29,682 bases of DNA from DASQDN01 sp035630195 (GCA_035630195.1 DASQLD010000271.1:1-29682); one strand, 5' to 3'. Positions 1 through 9,216 are shown, counted from the stretch's first letter. Notes: a model not told the origin generated them from the letters alone. Numbers and translations are program-made.

Positions 1-1975
1 GGGTCTTGGCGTCGTGTAATCGGCGCTCGGGGTTCATGCTGATGCTGTCGGCTTTATGCAGCAGGCCCAACGCTTGCGCGTCTTGAGCGGAAGACGAGAC
101 CTTTGCCATGCCGATCAGCTCGAAAACTTTTCTCGGATCGCGGAGCCGCAGAATCATCTCCTTACATCCGCCGCCCGCGGGAATGAGTCCTACACCAACT
201 TCGACCAGACCCATGTAGAGTTCGGCCGATGCCTGGGCTCGTGTGGAGTGCAAAACCCACTCACACCCGCCCCCGAGCACGCGAGCAAAGGGCGCCGCCA
301 CGACTGGTTTGGGAGCATATTTCAGCGCCATACTCGCCGATTGGAACCGACGCACGGCTTCGTCGAGCTCATCCCAGTCACCATCCTGCGCGGTCAGCAA
401 AACCAACGTCAGATTTGCACCGACGCTGAAATTCTCTCCCTCGTTCGCGATAACCAGCGCCTCGAAGTTGCGTTCTGTCTCCTTGATCGCCTTGAAGACC
501 ATCGAGACAGCGTCTTCTCCAAGAGAATTCATCTTCGAGTGGAACTCGAGGCACAGCACGCCGTCGCCAATATCGACCAGCGATGCTCCGGGATTGCTAT
601 GAACCACGCCGCGCGACCGCTTGGCATCCTTGATGGTCTCGATTCCCGGGCGAGACTCGAGATCCGCATATCCCGAGTTCAGCAGATCGAAGTATTGCGT
701 GCGATTTCCGTCATGCTTATAGAACGATTGGGCGCCAGTCTGCCGCATGCGCAGGATGCTCTCGGGTAGCGCGCGTCCCTCCTGTTCGATCCGGCTACAC
801 GTCTGCTGAAACCCGAGCACGTCCCACAGTTCGAATGGTCCGTAGGTATGGGCGTAACCCCAGCGCATCGCGCGATCGATCTCCACCACGCGGTCCGCGA
901 TCTCCGGAATCATTGCAGCAGAGTAAAGGAAAACGTCGCTGAAGAGTTTCCAAAGAAAAGAGCCGGCGCGATCGTTCACTGCAACCAGGGTCCTCAACCG
1001 CTCGGGTAAGTCTTCAATGTTGCGAGCCAGGTCAACCGATGGAAACTTCGCCTTGTTAGCGGGATGATAATCGAGCGTCTTCCAATTGATGGCGTGGATC
1101 TCTTTCTGCGGTCCGACACGCTTGTAAAAGCCCTGTCCGCTCTTCTCGCCAAGCCATTTCCGCTCCAGCATGTTCGAGAGAAACTCAGGCGGCAGAAAGC
1201 GCTCACGCCACGGATCGTGGGGCACAAGTTGATAAAGATTGTTGGCAACATGCGCCCAGATATCCAGTCCAACGATATCGAGCAATCGATAACTCGCGCT
1301 CTTCGGCAGGCCGATCAACGGGCCTGTTAGCGCGTCCACTTCCTCGATGGAATAGCTATCTTCAATCGTGATCTTGTATGTCGTGGATCCGTAGAACGCG
1401 CCAATGCGGTTACCGATGAAATTCGGCGTGTCTTTACATCGAACAACACCCTTTCCCAGCCGAACGTCGCAAAATTGAGAAACAAAGCTCAACACTTCGG
1501 GATCGGTTTCAGGACCCGGAATCACCTCCGCCAGGTGCAGATAGCGCGGTGGATTGAAGAAGTGAGTCCCCACGAAGCGCTGCCGAAAATCGGGCGAGAA
1601 CCCTTCGCAGATCTGCGCTAACGGAATGCCGCTGGTGTTGGTGGATAGCACCGCATCGGCATTCCGCACGGAATCGACACGGCTCCAAAGATTGCGCTTG
1701 ATTTCGAGGTTCTCCGCTACCGCCTCGAGCACCCAGTCGCAATCTGCGATGTCGGGAAGGTTATCGTCGAAGCTGCCGGGCGTGATCAGCGACATCTTCG
1801 CAGATGTGAAGAAGGCGCCCGGATTTGTTTTAGCCGCGACTTCGATCCCGCGCTTGGCGTCGGCCAGCGTCAAGTCGAGCAACCGCGCCGGAACTCCGGC
1901 ATTGGCAAAGTGCGCGGCAATGCGGGACCCCATCGTCCCCGCGCCGAGGATGGCGACTCGCCGAATGGTCCGCAT
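1..1975 (-). CDS. fadN: 3-hydroxyacyl-CoA dehydrogenase / enoyl-CoA hydratase, FadN type (C-terminus cut by window edge)
   Basis: Bifunctional fatty-acid beta-oxidation enzyme: it hydrates trans-2-enoyl-CoA and oxidises the L-3-hydroxyacyl-CoA with NAD+. The N-terminus has a Rossmann motif (ILGAGTMGSRIA, about residues 9-20), followed by TNTSGIPL and the HFFNPP motif of 3-hydroxyacyl-CoA dehydrogenases. The dehydrogenase C-terminal domain (EKSGQGFYK) comes next, and then a crotonase-like hydratase domain from about residue 480, with a GGGCE oxyanion-type segment. The order dehydrogenase first, hydratase second is that of Bacillus FadN and opposite to FadB. About 658 residues are visible; FadN is near 790, so roughly the last 130 lie outside. 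The ATG directly follows the TAG of the upstream gene with no spacer, so translation is probably coupled. A thiolase and acyl-CoA dehydrogenase would be expected further left, but that is outside the window. Family assignment is secure. Confidence 0.93.
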   Translation of the reverse strand, partial: MRTIRRVAILGAGTMGSRIAAHFANAGVPARLLDLTLADAKRGIEVAAKTNPGAFFTSAKMSLITPGSFDDNLPDIADCDWVLEAVAENLEIKRNLWSRVDSVRNADAVLSTNTSGIPLAQICEGFSPDFRQRFVGTHFFNPPRYLHLAEVIPGPETDPEVLSFVSQFCDVRLGKGVVRCKDTPNFIGNRIGAFYGSTTYKITIEDSYSIEEVDALTGPLIGLPKSASYRLLDIVGLDIWAHVANNLYQLVPHDPWRERFLPPEFLSNMLERKWLGEKSGQGFYKRVGPQKEIHAINWKTLDYHPANKAKFPSVDLARNIEDLPERLRTLVAVNDRAGSFLWKLFSDVFLYSAAMIPEIADRVVEIDRAMRWGYAHTYGPFELWDVLGFQQTCSRIEQEGRALPESILRMRQTGAQSFYKHDGNRTQYFDLLNSGYADLESRPGIETIKDAKRSRGVVHSNPGASLVDIGDGVLCLEFHSKMNSLGEDAVSMVFKAIKETERNFEALVIANEGENFSVGANLTLVLLTAQDGDWDELDEAVRRFQSASMALKYAPKPVVAAPFARVLGGGCEWVLHSTRAQASAELYMGLVEVGVGLIPAGGGCKEMILRLRDPRKVFELIGMAKVSSSAQDAQALGLLHKADSISMNPERRLHDAKT

Positions 1976-2404
1976 CTAGTTCTTTGGAACCAGGGGCGTT
2001 CGACGGTAAATCGTCTCGAAGGCTGGTTTGGAACCAAGGGTAATACTAGTCGACTGCGAGGAAGACGGCCCCGGATTGCTACCCCCGACTCTCTGCTGAT
2101 CGGGCGAGGGATTCCCCAGTGTGTTCGTCTTCGACGTGGTCTGCTTTGTCATGCGGCTTCCGCCGGCAGGCCTATAGTCAAGACGATCAATCTCTTCTTT
2201 GGGAACGGACGATTGCTCGTTCTTGAGAACGATGACCAAGCTCTCTTCCGTAGCGTGATCGAGTTTGGCTACGACCGGTTGCGTGACCGCTTTTTTGTAG
2301 ATGCGCAGTTCCGTTCCGCTCTTCAATTCACGAACTTTCGTCCAAGGATCGTCCGCGGCAACGAGCAAAATTGCAAGGCAGGCCAACAGGATCGATCGTG
2401 TCAT
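1976..2404 (-). CDS. Small secreted protein of unknown function
   Basis: A 142-residue protein that I do not recognise by name. Residues 1-17 form a signal peptide (MTRSILLACLAILLVAA). Residues 20-78 are a compact, beta-rich, charged segment of alternating hydrophobic residues (LKSGTELRIYKK, ESLVIVLKNEQ, VPKEEIDRLDY). This pattern resembles the small beta-barrel (Sm-like) segments in many acidobacterial exported proteins, but the match is by eye only. The rest is a low-complexity Ser/Thr/Pro/Gly/Asn tail, probably disordered. A strong Shine-Dalgarno (AGGAGG) lies about 6 bases before the ATG at 2404. It starts 9 bp after the PIG-L gene and its stop abuts the fadN start, so it is an operon member. 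Function unknown. Confidence 0.8.
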   Translation of the reverse strand: MTRSILLACLAILLVAADDPWTKVRELKSGTELRIYKKAVTQPVVAKLDHATEESLVIVLKNEQSSVPKEEIDRLDYRPAGGSRMTKQTTSKTNTLGNPSPDQQRVGGSNPGPSSSQSTSITLGSKPAFETIYRRTPLVPKN

Positions 2405-2413
2405 ATATCCTCC

Positions 2414-3310
2414 TCACGCCTGTTTGGGCAGCATCGGAAACAATTCCCGAATGCGGGCTGCATCGGGCTGCGCTCCATACTCGCAAATTTCGAACGCTTC
2501 GTAATAAAGCGGACTCTTGTTGGCCACGGCTTGCCCATACCATTTCGCCATAGCTGCCTTAGTAGCCTCGTTCGCTACTGGAGTGCGTCTCTGCGACAAC
2601 CACTTCTTTCTCTCCTCTTTATCGGTCGGAACTTGCAGGCTGGCATTGACGTTCGCTTGAAACTCATAAAACTGAGATTCATGAGCATCGAGGCCGTTGA
2701 TCTTCTTGTCCCAGACGGAACTCAGATCGACGACGATGTCGGGCTTAAACGGAGTCGGCTTTTGAAAACGATCCTCGTAATAAAGGAAGACGGGATTGCG
2801 CTTGATCGGCGGAATCGTGGGCAACACTGCAGGCACAACAACCATGAAAGCCGCATCCTGAATCAGCACGCCGGTGTAGCGATGATCGGGGTGATAGTCA
2901 TTGGGACGGGAACTCAAAACCAGATCCGCTTCCCATTCGCGAATCTTCTGAATGACAAGGTTCCGATTCTCAAGCGTAGGCATCAATTCGCCGTCATGAA
3001 TTTCGAGAATGTCGTAGGTGACGCCGAAGCGCTTCCCTGCCTCGGTGGCCTCAGCGCGACGGCGCCTAGCGAGCGGAGCGCCACCCATTACGGGATGTCC
3101 GGCATCTCCATTTGTGCAGGCAACAAACTTGACTGCGTGTCCGAGTTGTGACCATTGCAATGCAGTGCCACCAACTCTGATATCGCAATCATCAGGATGC
3201 GCTCCAAAGGCGATGATGCGGAGCTTTCGATCCTGTGCAAGAGCAGGCGTCAGACAGGCGGCGGCCATTCCCGTCAGACTCATTCCCCTCAGAAATGAAC
3301 GGCGATTCAT
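2414..3310 (-). CDS. PIG-L family (LmbE-like) deacetylase, Tat-exported
   Basis: A zinc-dependent N-deacetylase of the PIG-L/LmbE superfamily, whose members act on GlcNAc-containing conjugates; the substrate here cannot be read from sequence. Residues 1-26 are a twin-arginine signal (MNRRSFLRG, then a hydrophobic stretch ending ALAQ), so it should act outside the cytoplasm. The metal motif AHPDD is at residues 37-41 and the second-ligand motif HPDHR lies further on (RPNDYHPDHR). Length is 298 residues, normal for exported members. I chose the ATG at 3310 rather than the longer reading from 3388 because it places the Tat motif at the N-terminus. It begins 28 bp after the FHA gene of the cell-wall cluster, so it may be co-transcribed and modify an envelope sugar, which is inference. 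Confidence 0.9.
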   Translation of the reverse strand: MNRRSFLRGMSLTGMAAACLTPALAQDRKLRIIAFGAHPDDCDIRVGGTALQWSQLGHAVKFVACTNGDAGHPVMGGAPLARRRRAEATEAGKRFGVTYDILEIHDGELMPTLENRNLVIQKIREWEADLVLSSRPNDYHPDHRYTGVLIQDAAFMVVVPAVLPTIPPIKRNPVFLYYEDRFQKPTPFKPDIVVDLSSVWDKKINGLDAHESQFYEFQANVNASLQVPTDKEERKKWLSQRRTPVANEATKAAMAKWYGQAVANKSPLYYEAFEICEYGAQPDAARIRELFPMLPKQA

Positions 3311-3338
3311 AGGCGAACTATACCACCGAAGTTTGTAA

Positions 3339-4145
3339 TTATGCGATCTCGAACAACAAGCGAGCCTGACCCAGATAGATCTCGTCACCCGACTCGATCC
3401 GCAGACCTCTTCCGCCTGCTGAAGGAACGTTCACAAGGCGGCCATTCTGCATGACGCTGGTACCGTACGAGCTGCCATCGTCGAACAGCCGAAACTCCCC
3501 TGTTGCGGGATCGTATTCAATGTGCGCATGCGCTCGTGAGATGGTCGAGTTCGGTTTCTCTGCCGATTCATTGAAGACTACGTCGTTCCGGCGAATTGGC
3601 CGGCGCCTGTCATCGAGCACTTCTGACAGCCTGCCGAGATGGATCCGGCTCCTGGTGACTTCAAACGCGTTCTGCTCTGCCTGCCCATGGAGAATCGTAA
3701 AAAGCGCAGTCCTCTTCGCGGGTATGGGCTGCGCTTCAGACTTAGCTGCCTCGCGCTGACTATAGACGATGTGGAAACCTTTCGCCGAGATCTCCGCCGG
3801 GAATTCATGGACCGCTTCGACTCGTACGCTGAGATCATGCGCAAACTCGATACTCTCACTCTGAAAATGCGCGATGATCTCGCTCTGCAAAGCGTTTCCT
3901 TCGACAAAGACAAGCTCAATCGCAGAGCGCCGGTCCACGTCCGGGGCCGCGATGCGAAGTAATAAATCGTTGAAAGGGAAACGGCGTCTCGCTCGCGGCA
4001 GCAACTGCGATCGATCTTCCACTTCGTCGAGAATGGCGCGTTGAATCTCGATCAATTCTCGTCCTTGCGCCACCGCATTCTCGGACGTGAACAGCTTCTT
4101 CATCTGCGCGTCGATGCGCTTTTCTATATCTCGGAAGATGCTCAT
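3339..4145 (-). CDS. FHA-domain protein, FhaA-like
   Basis: A 268-residue phosphothreonine-reading protein. Residues 1-130 resemble the DUF3662/FhaA N-terminal domain in layout: a helical start (FRDIEKRIDAQMKKLF) followed by a segment about nucleotide- or ligand-like half-barrels that I judge by pattern only. Residues 148-266 are a forkhead-associated domain with the canonical GR (171-172), SRAH (203-206) and SSYGT (225-229) elements that hold a phosphothreonine. The start ATG at 4145 overlaps the stop of the SEDS-PBP gene as ATGA, which supports this start over a longer reading from 4316 and indicates translational coupling. In mycobacteria FhaA sits in the same gene neighbourhood and is phosphorylated by PknB. 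The parallel suggests that this protein links kinase output to peptidoglycan synthesis. Confidence 0.88.
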   Translation of the reverse strand: MSIFRDIEKRIDAQMKKLFTSENAVAQGRELIEIQRAILDEVEDRSQLLPRARRRFPFNDLLLRIAAPDVDRRSAIELVFVEGNALQSEIIAHFQSESIEFAHDLSVRVEAVHEFPAEISAKGFHIVYSQREAAKSEAQPIPAKRTALFTILHGQAEQNAFEVTRSRIHLGRLSEVLDDRRRPIRRNDVVFNESAEKPNSTISRAHAHIEYDPATGEFRLFDDGSSYGTSVMQNGRLVNVPSAGGRGLRIESGDEIYLGQARLLFEIA

Positions 4146-7100
4146 TGCTGGCCCTCGGGTGGCGCCGAAGTAAATAGTCCGAGCTGATGCGCGGCGGCGA
4201 TCACATCTACCGCAATGGGGGCGGCGGCAGATCCACCATACTGCCCATTTTCCACTAGCACGGCGAAGGCGACCCGCCTGCCCGGCAAATCGAAGGGGGC
4301 AAAGCCGATGAACCACGCATGCGAGGCGCCCTTCGCCAGTTCAGCAGTTCCGGTTTTTCCGGCCATGGGGACGACTGCCTTGGCGGCATTTCTTCCGGTT
4401 CCACCGGTGACGACTCCGCGCATGTAGTCCGCCAGCGTTCGGGCAAGCTCGGGCTGCAGTATCGATTGCGGGGGTTCGATGCGGGGGTTACTTTCATCCG
4501 TGATCCAGCGACCGTACGGCATATTTCCGTTGTTCGCGACGGTTGCAGCGACGCGCGCCATCTGGAAGGGGCTCGCGACGACCTGGCCTTGTCCGTAGGC
4601 TGCCTGCGGAAGCGCGTCCTTCAACTTCTGCGGAGTATTCGGGCTCGCTACCGAAATACCAAACAGATTTGCAGTTGCGTGCAGTGCTTCCGGTCCAACT
4701 TTATAGGTCCCGAGCTGCGCAAAGTATGCGTTGCAGGAAACGACGACCCCCTTCTGCATGTTGACATTCCCATGGGCAGACCTGTCGGCGACATCATCCC
4801 GAATTGGTCGCCCCCATCCACGAACGTAATTGCCCACCCGGCCATCAGGCAGTCCCTTGCATTCATACGTCAAGCTTGCCGAGTTCGGATCGGCGCGTAA
4901 TGCCGCAGTCGCTGTGACGATTTTGAATGTTGACCCGGGAGGATACAGTCCATACCTAGCGCGATCCAACATTTCATCGATTCCGTCATCGGGTCCGAGC
5001 ACGGGTGGCATCTGCGCCGGCCACGGGTATGTGACCGATGCGAGTAGATCGCCCGAATCTGCGTCCATGACGACAACGGCGCCCTTCTGCTTCTTCAACC
5101 GCTGAAGATGATTCTGAAGAATCTGGGACGCCTTAACCTGCAACCGTGAGTCTATTGATGTCTGGACGTTCCGCTCTCGCGTCATCACCTTGACTACGTC
5201 GGGATGCTCGGGCTGATAGCGGTGGCGAAGCAGCGGTAGTAATTCACGATAATCATGGCGAATTGTGTAGGTCGCTTTCCCGGTACGTGGGTCCGGCACT
5301 TCCACGACACGCGCACGATCATCATATCCCTGCAATCGGACCGTGGAATCGCGTTCGATGTAAGAACTATTGCGCGCGCCCCAATTCGAACGCGTTCGCG
5401 TGTCACCAAGCAAATGCGTTGTGTAGGCGCCGAATGGGTAGTGGCGTGAATCGTCGGGATCTGCGTTCTGCGCAATATTGTGCTTCTTCAGTTCCTCAAG
5501 ATCGCTGGTCGCCAGCGGAACGCCATTGCGGTCGTAAATTGTTCCTCGCGGAATGGATCGCGCAATCGTCATGATGCGCGGATTATAAAGATAACGCCGG
5601 AAACCATCGGCCTGGAGCGTCAATGTTCCGGCTCCGGTCGTAACGTCGGCACGAATGATCTGAATCCACGCGGCTTTTCCGACGACGACAAACGCGAGCA
5701 CGGCCAAGACTTGCGCTAGCCGTCGAACGGGCGCGCGAAAGGGTTCGGTCTGGTCCGACACGCCATGCTGTCGCGAGATCCCCAGCAATACTCCGAAGAT
5801 CGCGAAATTCGCAATCATCGCAGTACCGCCGTAGCTCAAGAATGGAGTGACAACACCGGACAGAGGCGAGAGATCGAGAACTCCACCCGAAATCAAGAGC
5901 GTGCTGAACGCAATCAGCAAGGTGAACCCGAGCGCGAGGAAGAACGAGTAATCATCACGGGCTCGCATCGCGATCCTCAACCCAAGCCAGATGAGAACTC
6001 CATACAGAACGTATACTCCCGCAAATCCGATCCAACCCCATTCCTCGCCGAGCACCGCCAGAATTAAATCTGTATGGGCTGCGGGCATGAGTTCCGGATC
6101 CCCGAGCCCGAGGCCTGCGCCGAACATTCCACCACTCGACATCGCCCACAGCGCCTGAACTACCTGGTCACCGCCGCGGACATGGTTGTCCCAGGGTGAG
6201 AGCCACATGTCCACGCGTTGATACACGGTCCGCGGATACTCTAGGAAGTACCCGCCGAGAAACCCGCCGAGCATCAGCGCCAACCCCGCTCCCGCAAGCA
6301 ATGCGCGATTGCGGGCCACCGCATACAAAGCAAGGAACACGCACGAAATCAATAACGCCGGTCCCAGGTCCTTCTGAAGGAAGAAAAACAGCAACAGAAC
6401 ACCAACGGCGAGCACAATAGGGGCAACATATTCGAGACGGGGTATCTCGACATGGCGAGCCAACTTTGCAAGCTCCGGACGGCGCTCTTTTAGTACGCGC
6501 AGAAATTCCCATCGCTGAGCGAAGTATCCGGCGAAGAACAACACGATAAGAATCTTGATGAACTCTGCCGGTTGAACACCAAACAAATTCACCTTCGCGT
6601 CGCTGACTCCCGGCCCAGTCCCGAACGTAATTAAGGCGACCGACAGCGCCAGCGCTCCAATCAGCGGCACAAAGCTCAGCTTGCTGAACATCCTGCTGAC
6701 ATCAAGCACGCTGACAGCAGCCATAACGACACATGCAATCGCCACCGACTGCGCGTAATCGACAAATCCCAAAGTGTCCCGCAAAGGATCCCGAAGACCA
6801 ATGAGCAGCGCGATACCGACACCGGTCAGTAGGTGGATGATCGGCAATATCGCTTGTTCGCCATCAAAACCCTGGAAACGCCAAAACAAATGCACCGCAT
6901 AAAAGGCAACAAAAACCACGACGACCCAGAGAACCGATTGACTACGAAAATCAGAAAGCGTTCTCACCGCAAGCATCGGTTTCAGCCGCGCAAGTTGACC
7001 CTGGGTGAGCAGCGGCTTCTCGCCAACGCGCAGACGGCCAGTCGCTCCTACGTTCGGCAAATAACCGTTGTTGGACTGAATAAGGTCATAAATCTGACGA

Positions 7101-7360
7101 GCCGCAGCTTGACGCTCGCGCGGCGACGGAAGGAATTGCAAGAGTGGCTGAAGCTGCTCGGCGCGCGATACCTCACTTAGGTACAGAGGCTTGGCAGCAT
7201 CCATTTCACTAGTCTTCGCGGTATAAGTCAGCAGTATGCCGGCGACCGCGAGAATCGACGCCAGCACGAGTGCCACCAGTTCGAACGATCGGGAATTAGG
7301 CGGACGGATGAGCGGCGGCGCGCTCTGCCGGTCGGCGGCTGTACTTCGCGTTACCGCCAT
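4142..7360 (-). CDS. SEDS (RodA/FtsW/SpoVE) glycosyltransferase fused to class B penicillin-binding transpeptidase
   Basis: A single 1072-residue chain containing both halves of a cell-wall synthase. Residues 26-46 are a first membrane segment. Residues 47-140 form a mostly helical, probably extracytoplasmic insert. Residues 141-530 are the multi-span SEDS polymerase with the AAHTDLILAVLGEEWG motif (427-441) and PFLSYGGTAM (506-515). After a further membrane segment (549-568) comes a class B PBP: RGTIYDRNG (605-613), catalytic SxxK at Ser810-Lys813 (PPGSTFK), SxN at Ser875-Asn877, and KTG at 1002-1004 (AGKTGTAE). In most bacteria RodA/FtsW and the PBP are separate genes; here the reading is continuous with no stop between them. 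The gene overlaps the upstream kinase by 10 bp and the downstream FHA gene by 4 bp. Domain calls are secure. Whether it serves elongation or division is not decided by sequence, though synteny favours the actinobacterial RodA-PbpA pair. Confidence 0.95.
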   Translation of the reverse strand: MAVTRSTAADRQSAPPLIRPPNSRSFELVALVLASILAVAGILLTYTAKTSEMDAAKPLYLSEVSRAEQLQPLLQFLPSPRERQAAARQIYDLIQSNNGYLPNVGATGRLRVGEKPLLTQGQLARLKPMLAVRTLSDFRSQSVLWVVVVFVAFYAVHLFWRFQGFDGEQAILPIIHLLTGVGIALLIGLRDPLRDTLGFVDYAQSVAIACVVMAAVSVLDVSRMFSKLSFVPLIGALALSVALITFGTGPGVSDAKVNLFGVQPAEFIKILIVLFFAGYFAQRWEFLRVLKERRPELAKLARHVEIPRLEYVAPIVLAVGVLLLFFFLQKDLGPALLISCVFLALYAVARNRALLAGAGLALMLGGFLGGYFLEYPRTVYQRVDMWLSPWDNHVRGGDQVVQALWAMSSGGMFGAGLGLGDPELMPAAHTDLILAVLGEEWGWIGFAGVYVLYGVLIWLGLRIAMRARDDYSFFLALGFTLLIAFSTLLISGGVLDLSPLSGVVTPFLSYGGTAMIANFAIFGVLLGISRQHGVSDQTEPFRAPVRRLAQVLAVLAFVVVGKAAWIQIIRADVTTGAGTLTLQADGFRRYLYNPRIMTIARSIPRGTIYDRNGVPLATSDLEELKKHNIAQNADPDDSRHYPFGAYTTHLLGDTRTRSNWGARNSSYIERDSTVRLQGYDDRARVVEVPDPRTGKATYTIRHDYRELLPLLRHRYQPEHPDVVKVMTRERNVQTSIDSRLQVKASQILQNHLQRLKKQKGAVVVMDADSGDLLASVTYPWPAQMPPVLGPDDGIDEMLDRARYGLYPPGSTFKIVTATAALRADPNSASLTYECKGLPDGRVGNYVRGWGRPIRDDVADRSAHGNVNMQKGVVVSCNAYFAQLGTYKVGPEALHATANLFGISVASPNTPQKLKDALPQAAYGQGQVVASPFQMARVAATVANNGNMPYGRWITDESNPRIEPPQSILQPELARTLADYMRGVVTGGTGRNAAKAVVPMAGKTGTAELAKGASHAWFIGFAPFDLPGRRVAFAVLVENGQYGGSAAAPIAVDVIAAAHQLGLFTSAPPEGQQ

Positions 7361-9216
7361 GGCCAGATGCTGTCCTTCATGGCATCTCGTCTGGCTGCGA
7401 TCACGTCGAGATTCTCCAATACACGCCGCAGGCTTGCGCTTGATCCGCCATACGGGATGATCTCGCGATAAATCTCCTCGGCTCGCTCCAAGTCCTCTTT
7501 TGCGCGCTTCAGAAGGTCCTTTTCTTCCGGCAAACCGGCAGCACGAACACCTTCTCGCATCAATCGATCGCCGCGATCGCGGTAACCATCAGCAAGCTGC
7601 GCGCGTTCGCGCCGACCCTTCTCGTGACCACGCTTTTCGGCAGCCTTCAATGCGTCTTCCGCACGATCGACGTCCCGAAGTGAGTAGACATACAAACGAG
7701 CAAGACCTAGATACGGATCCGGCAGGTTTGGCAGCAAGTCCGCCGATTGCTCGAATTTCGCACGAGCTTCCTGCAACAATTTCGTGTTTCCTCGTGCGGT
7801 TCCCCGAATGCGAGATAGGTGTCCTTCTGAGAGATACAGCTTGCCGCGAATGTCCCGGTTCCCCGGATCTGCCTGCAGAGCTTTGCTCAAGACTCCATGT
7901 GCTCTAACCCAATCATTCTCTGTGACAGTTGGTGAGTCGGACGTACGGTACTCCCGTATAATGCCGTCAGCAATAGATACGAGTCGGGACTGGATCGTGT
8001 TCCGTGGATGCGAAAGCACACCGGGCACGAAGTTGGTTTTCGAAAGCGCCTCAAAGCGTTGCCAGGCGAGGTCCATGTCTTTAAGACGCTCCGACTCCAC
8101 TTCCCGGGCTAGACTTGCGCCCGCACGCCATACGGAAATTTCGTTGAAGATGAGTAGGCTCGCTGCGATCACTAAGCCCACGACAACGAAGAAACGGATT
8201 TGTCGTTGGCGCTGCGTGAGTTCCTTCTTCCGCCTCAGTACGGATTTGAGAACCTGCGGCGTCTCGCCCTTCACAGTCCGCCGAGTCGCTGCCTCATCCG
8301 TCTCCGCCGGCTTACTCGAACGCCGGGTGGCCTCGGCATCCTCTTCGAGCGGCATCGACTCGGCCACGGTGGACTTTCCCTCAAGGAACAACGTGAGGTC
8401 AGAAGCGAACTCTTCTGCTGACAGATATCGCTTCTGGGGATCGACCGCGAGGGCCTTTCGCAACACCGCACGAAAAGGCTCGGGCAGCGATTCCGGCAAC
8501 GGATGTACTGCGGAGTAGTTTCGAATGGCCTGTTCTGTCTTCACCGATGTCGCGCCATCGAAGTAGGGCTTGCCAGTAACGATCTCATAGAGAACGACGC
8601 CCACCGACCACAAGTCGGAAGCGATATCCACTTCGCCAGTGTTTAACCTTTCCGGCGACGAATACTGAGAGCTGGCAAACTGGTTCGTCGTGAACTTGCG
8701 CGTCAGAGAGAGCGCTTTGGCAATTCCAAAATCGAGGACTCTTACCTGACCGGACGGAGTGATTCGAATATTGCGAGGCTTGATGTCGCCGTGAACGATA
8801 CCGTGATAATCGTGCCCCTCGATATTTGCCGAAAACGAATGGGCATGCGCTAAGACATCGCAGATGTCGCGTCCGATGCGCGCTGCGAACGGCACCCCAA
8901 GGGGAGATTTCGCGAGGACCTCGGACAGGTCCTGCCCTTCGATGTACTCCATCTCGATGTAGAAAAAGCTATCGAGATCGCCATACTCGAGAATTCGTGT
9001 AATGCGCTGATCGATGCCGCAGAGCCGCGCCTGCAGAATCGCGCCCCGCCGCTCCGCTTCAACGATCTCCTGCCGTTCCGGATCAGTCCCATGATCGATG
9101 AGCTTGAGCGCAACAGTCTCGTTAGATACCGAATTGAACGCGAGATAGACGCGGCCCATGCCGCCGAGAGGAAGTAGTTTGACGATCCGGTACTTGCCGA
9201 ACTCGCGTGGATGCAT
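7351..9216 (-). CDS. Transmembrane Ser/Thr protein kinase with C-terminal TPR-like repeats
   Basis: A 621-residue Hanks-type kinase. The kinase domain spans about residues 7-277: glycine loop LPLGGMGRVY (15-24), Lys38, catalytic loop HGDIKPRN (142-149), DFG (162-164) and SSPE (186-189). The usual HRD arginine is glycine, so it is a non-RD kinase; Asp144, Lys146 and Asn149 are kept, so it should be active. A Thr/Ser-rich juxtamembrane linker (280-335, TRR motifs) may be an autophosphorylation site. Residues 341-359 are the membrane helix, and 365-621 are helical, with TPR-like units (ALQADPGNRDIRGKLYLSEG, DLLPNLPDPYLGLARLY), predicted extracytoplasmic. It lacks PASTA repeats, unlike PknB. It starts 2 bp after the phosphatase stop and overlaps the SEDS-PBP start by 10 bp, as expected for a kinase controlling that synthase. 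Confidence 0.93.
   Translation of the reverse strand: MHPREFGKYRIVKLLPLGGMGRVYLAFNSVSNETVALKLIDHGTDPERQEIVEAERRGAILQARLCGIDQRITRILEYGDLDSFFYIEMEYIEGQDLSEVLAKSPLGVPFAARIGRDICDVLAHAHSFSANIEGHDYHGIVHGDIKPRNIRITPSGQVRVLDFGIAKALSLTRKFTTNQFASSQYSSPERLNTGEVDIASDLWSVGVVLYEIVTGKPYFDGATSVKTEQAIRNYSAVHPLPESLPEPFRAVLRKALAVDPQKRYLSAEEFASDLTLFLEGKSTVAESMPLEEDAEATRRSSKPAETDEAATRRTVKGETPQVLKSVLRRKKELTQRQRQIRFFVVVGLVIAASLLIFNEISVWRAGASLAREVESERLKDMDLAWQRFEALSKTNFVPGVLSHPRNTIQSRLVSIADGIIREYRTSDSPTVTENDWVRAHGVLSKALQADPGNRDIRGKLYLSEGHLSRIRGTARGNTKLLQEARAKFEQSADLLPNLPDPYLGLARLYVYSLRDVDRAEDALKAAEKRGHEKGRRERAQLADGYRDRGDRLMREGVRAAGLPEEKDLLKRAKEDLERAEEIYREIIPYGGSSASLRRVLENLDVIAARRDAMKDSIWPWR

Noticed and set aside
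56..769. A 237-codon plus-strand frame at the left edge
   Set aside because: It is antisense to the crotonase part of fadN, whose motifs are clear.
1910..3151. A 413-codon plus-strand frame opposite the PIG-L and small secreted protein genes
   Set aside because: It lies antisense to two well-supported genes with motifs and ribosome sites; its translation is rich in Arg/Cys with no recognisable domain.
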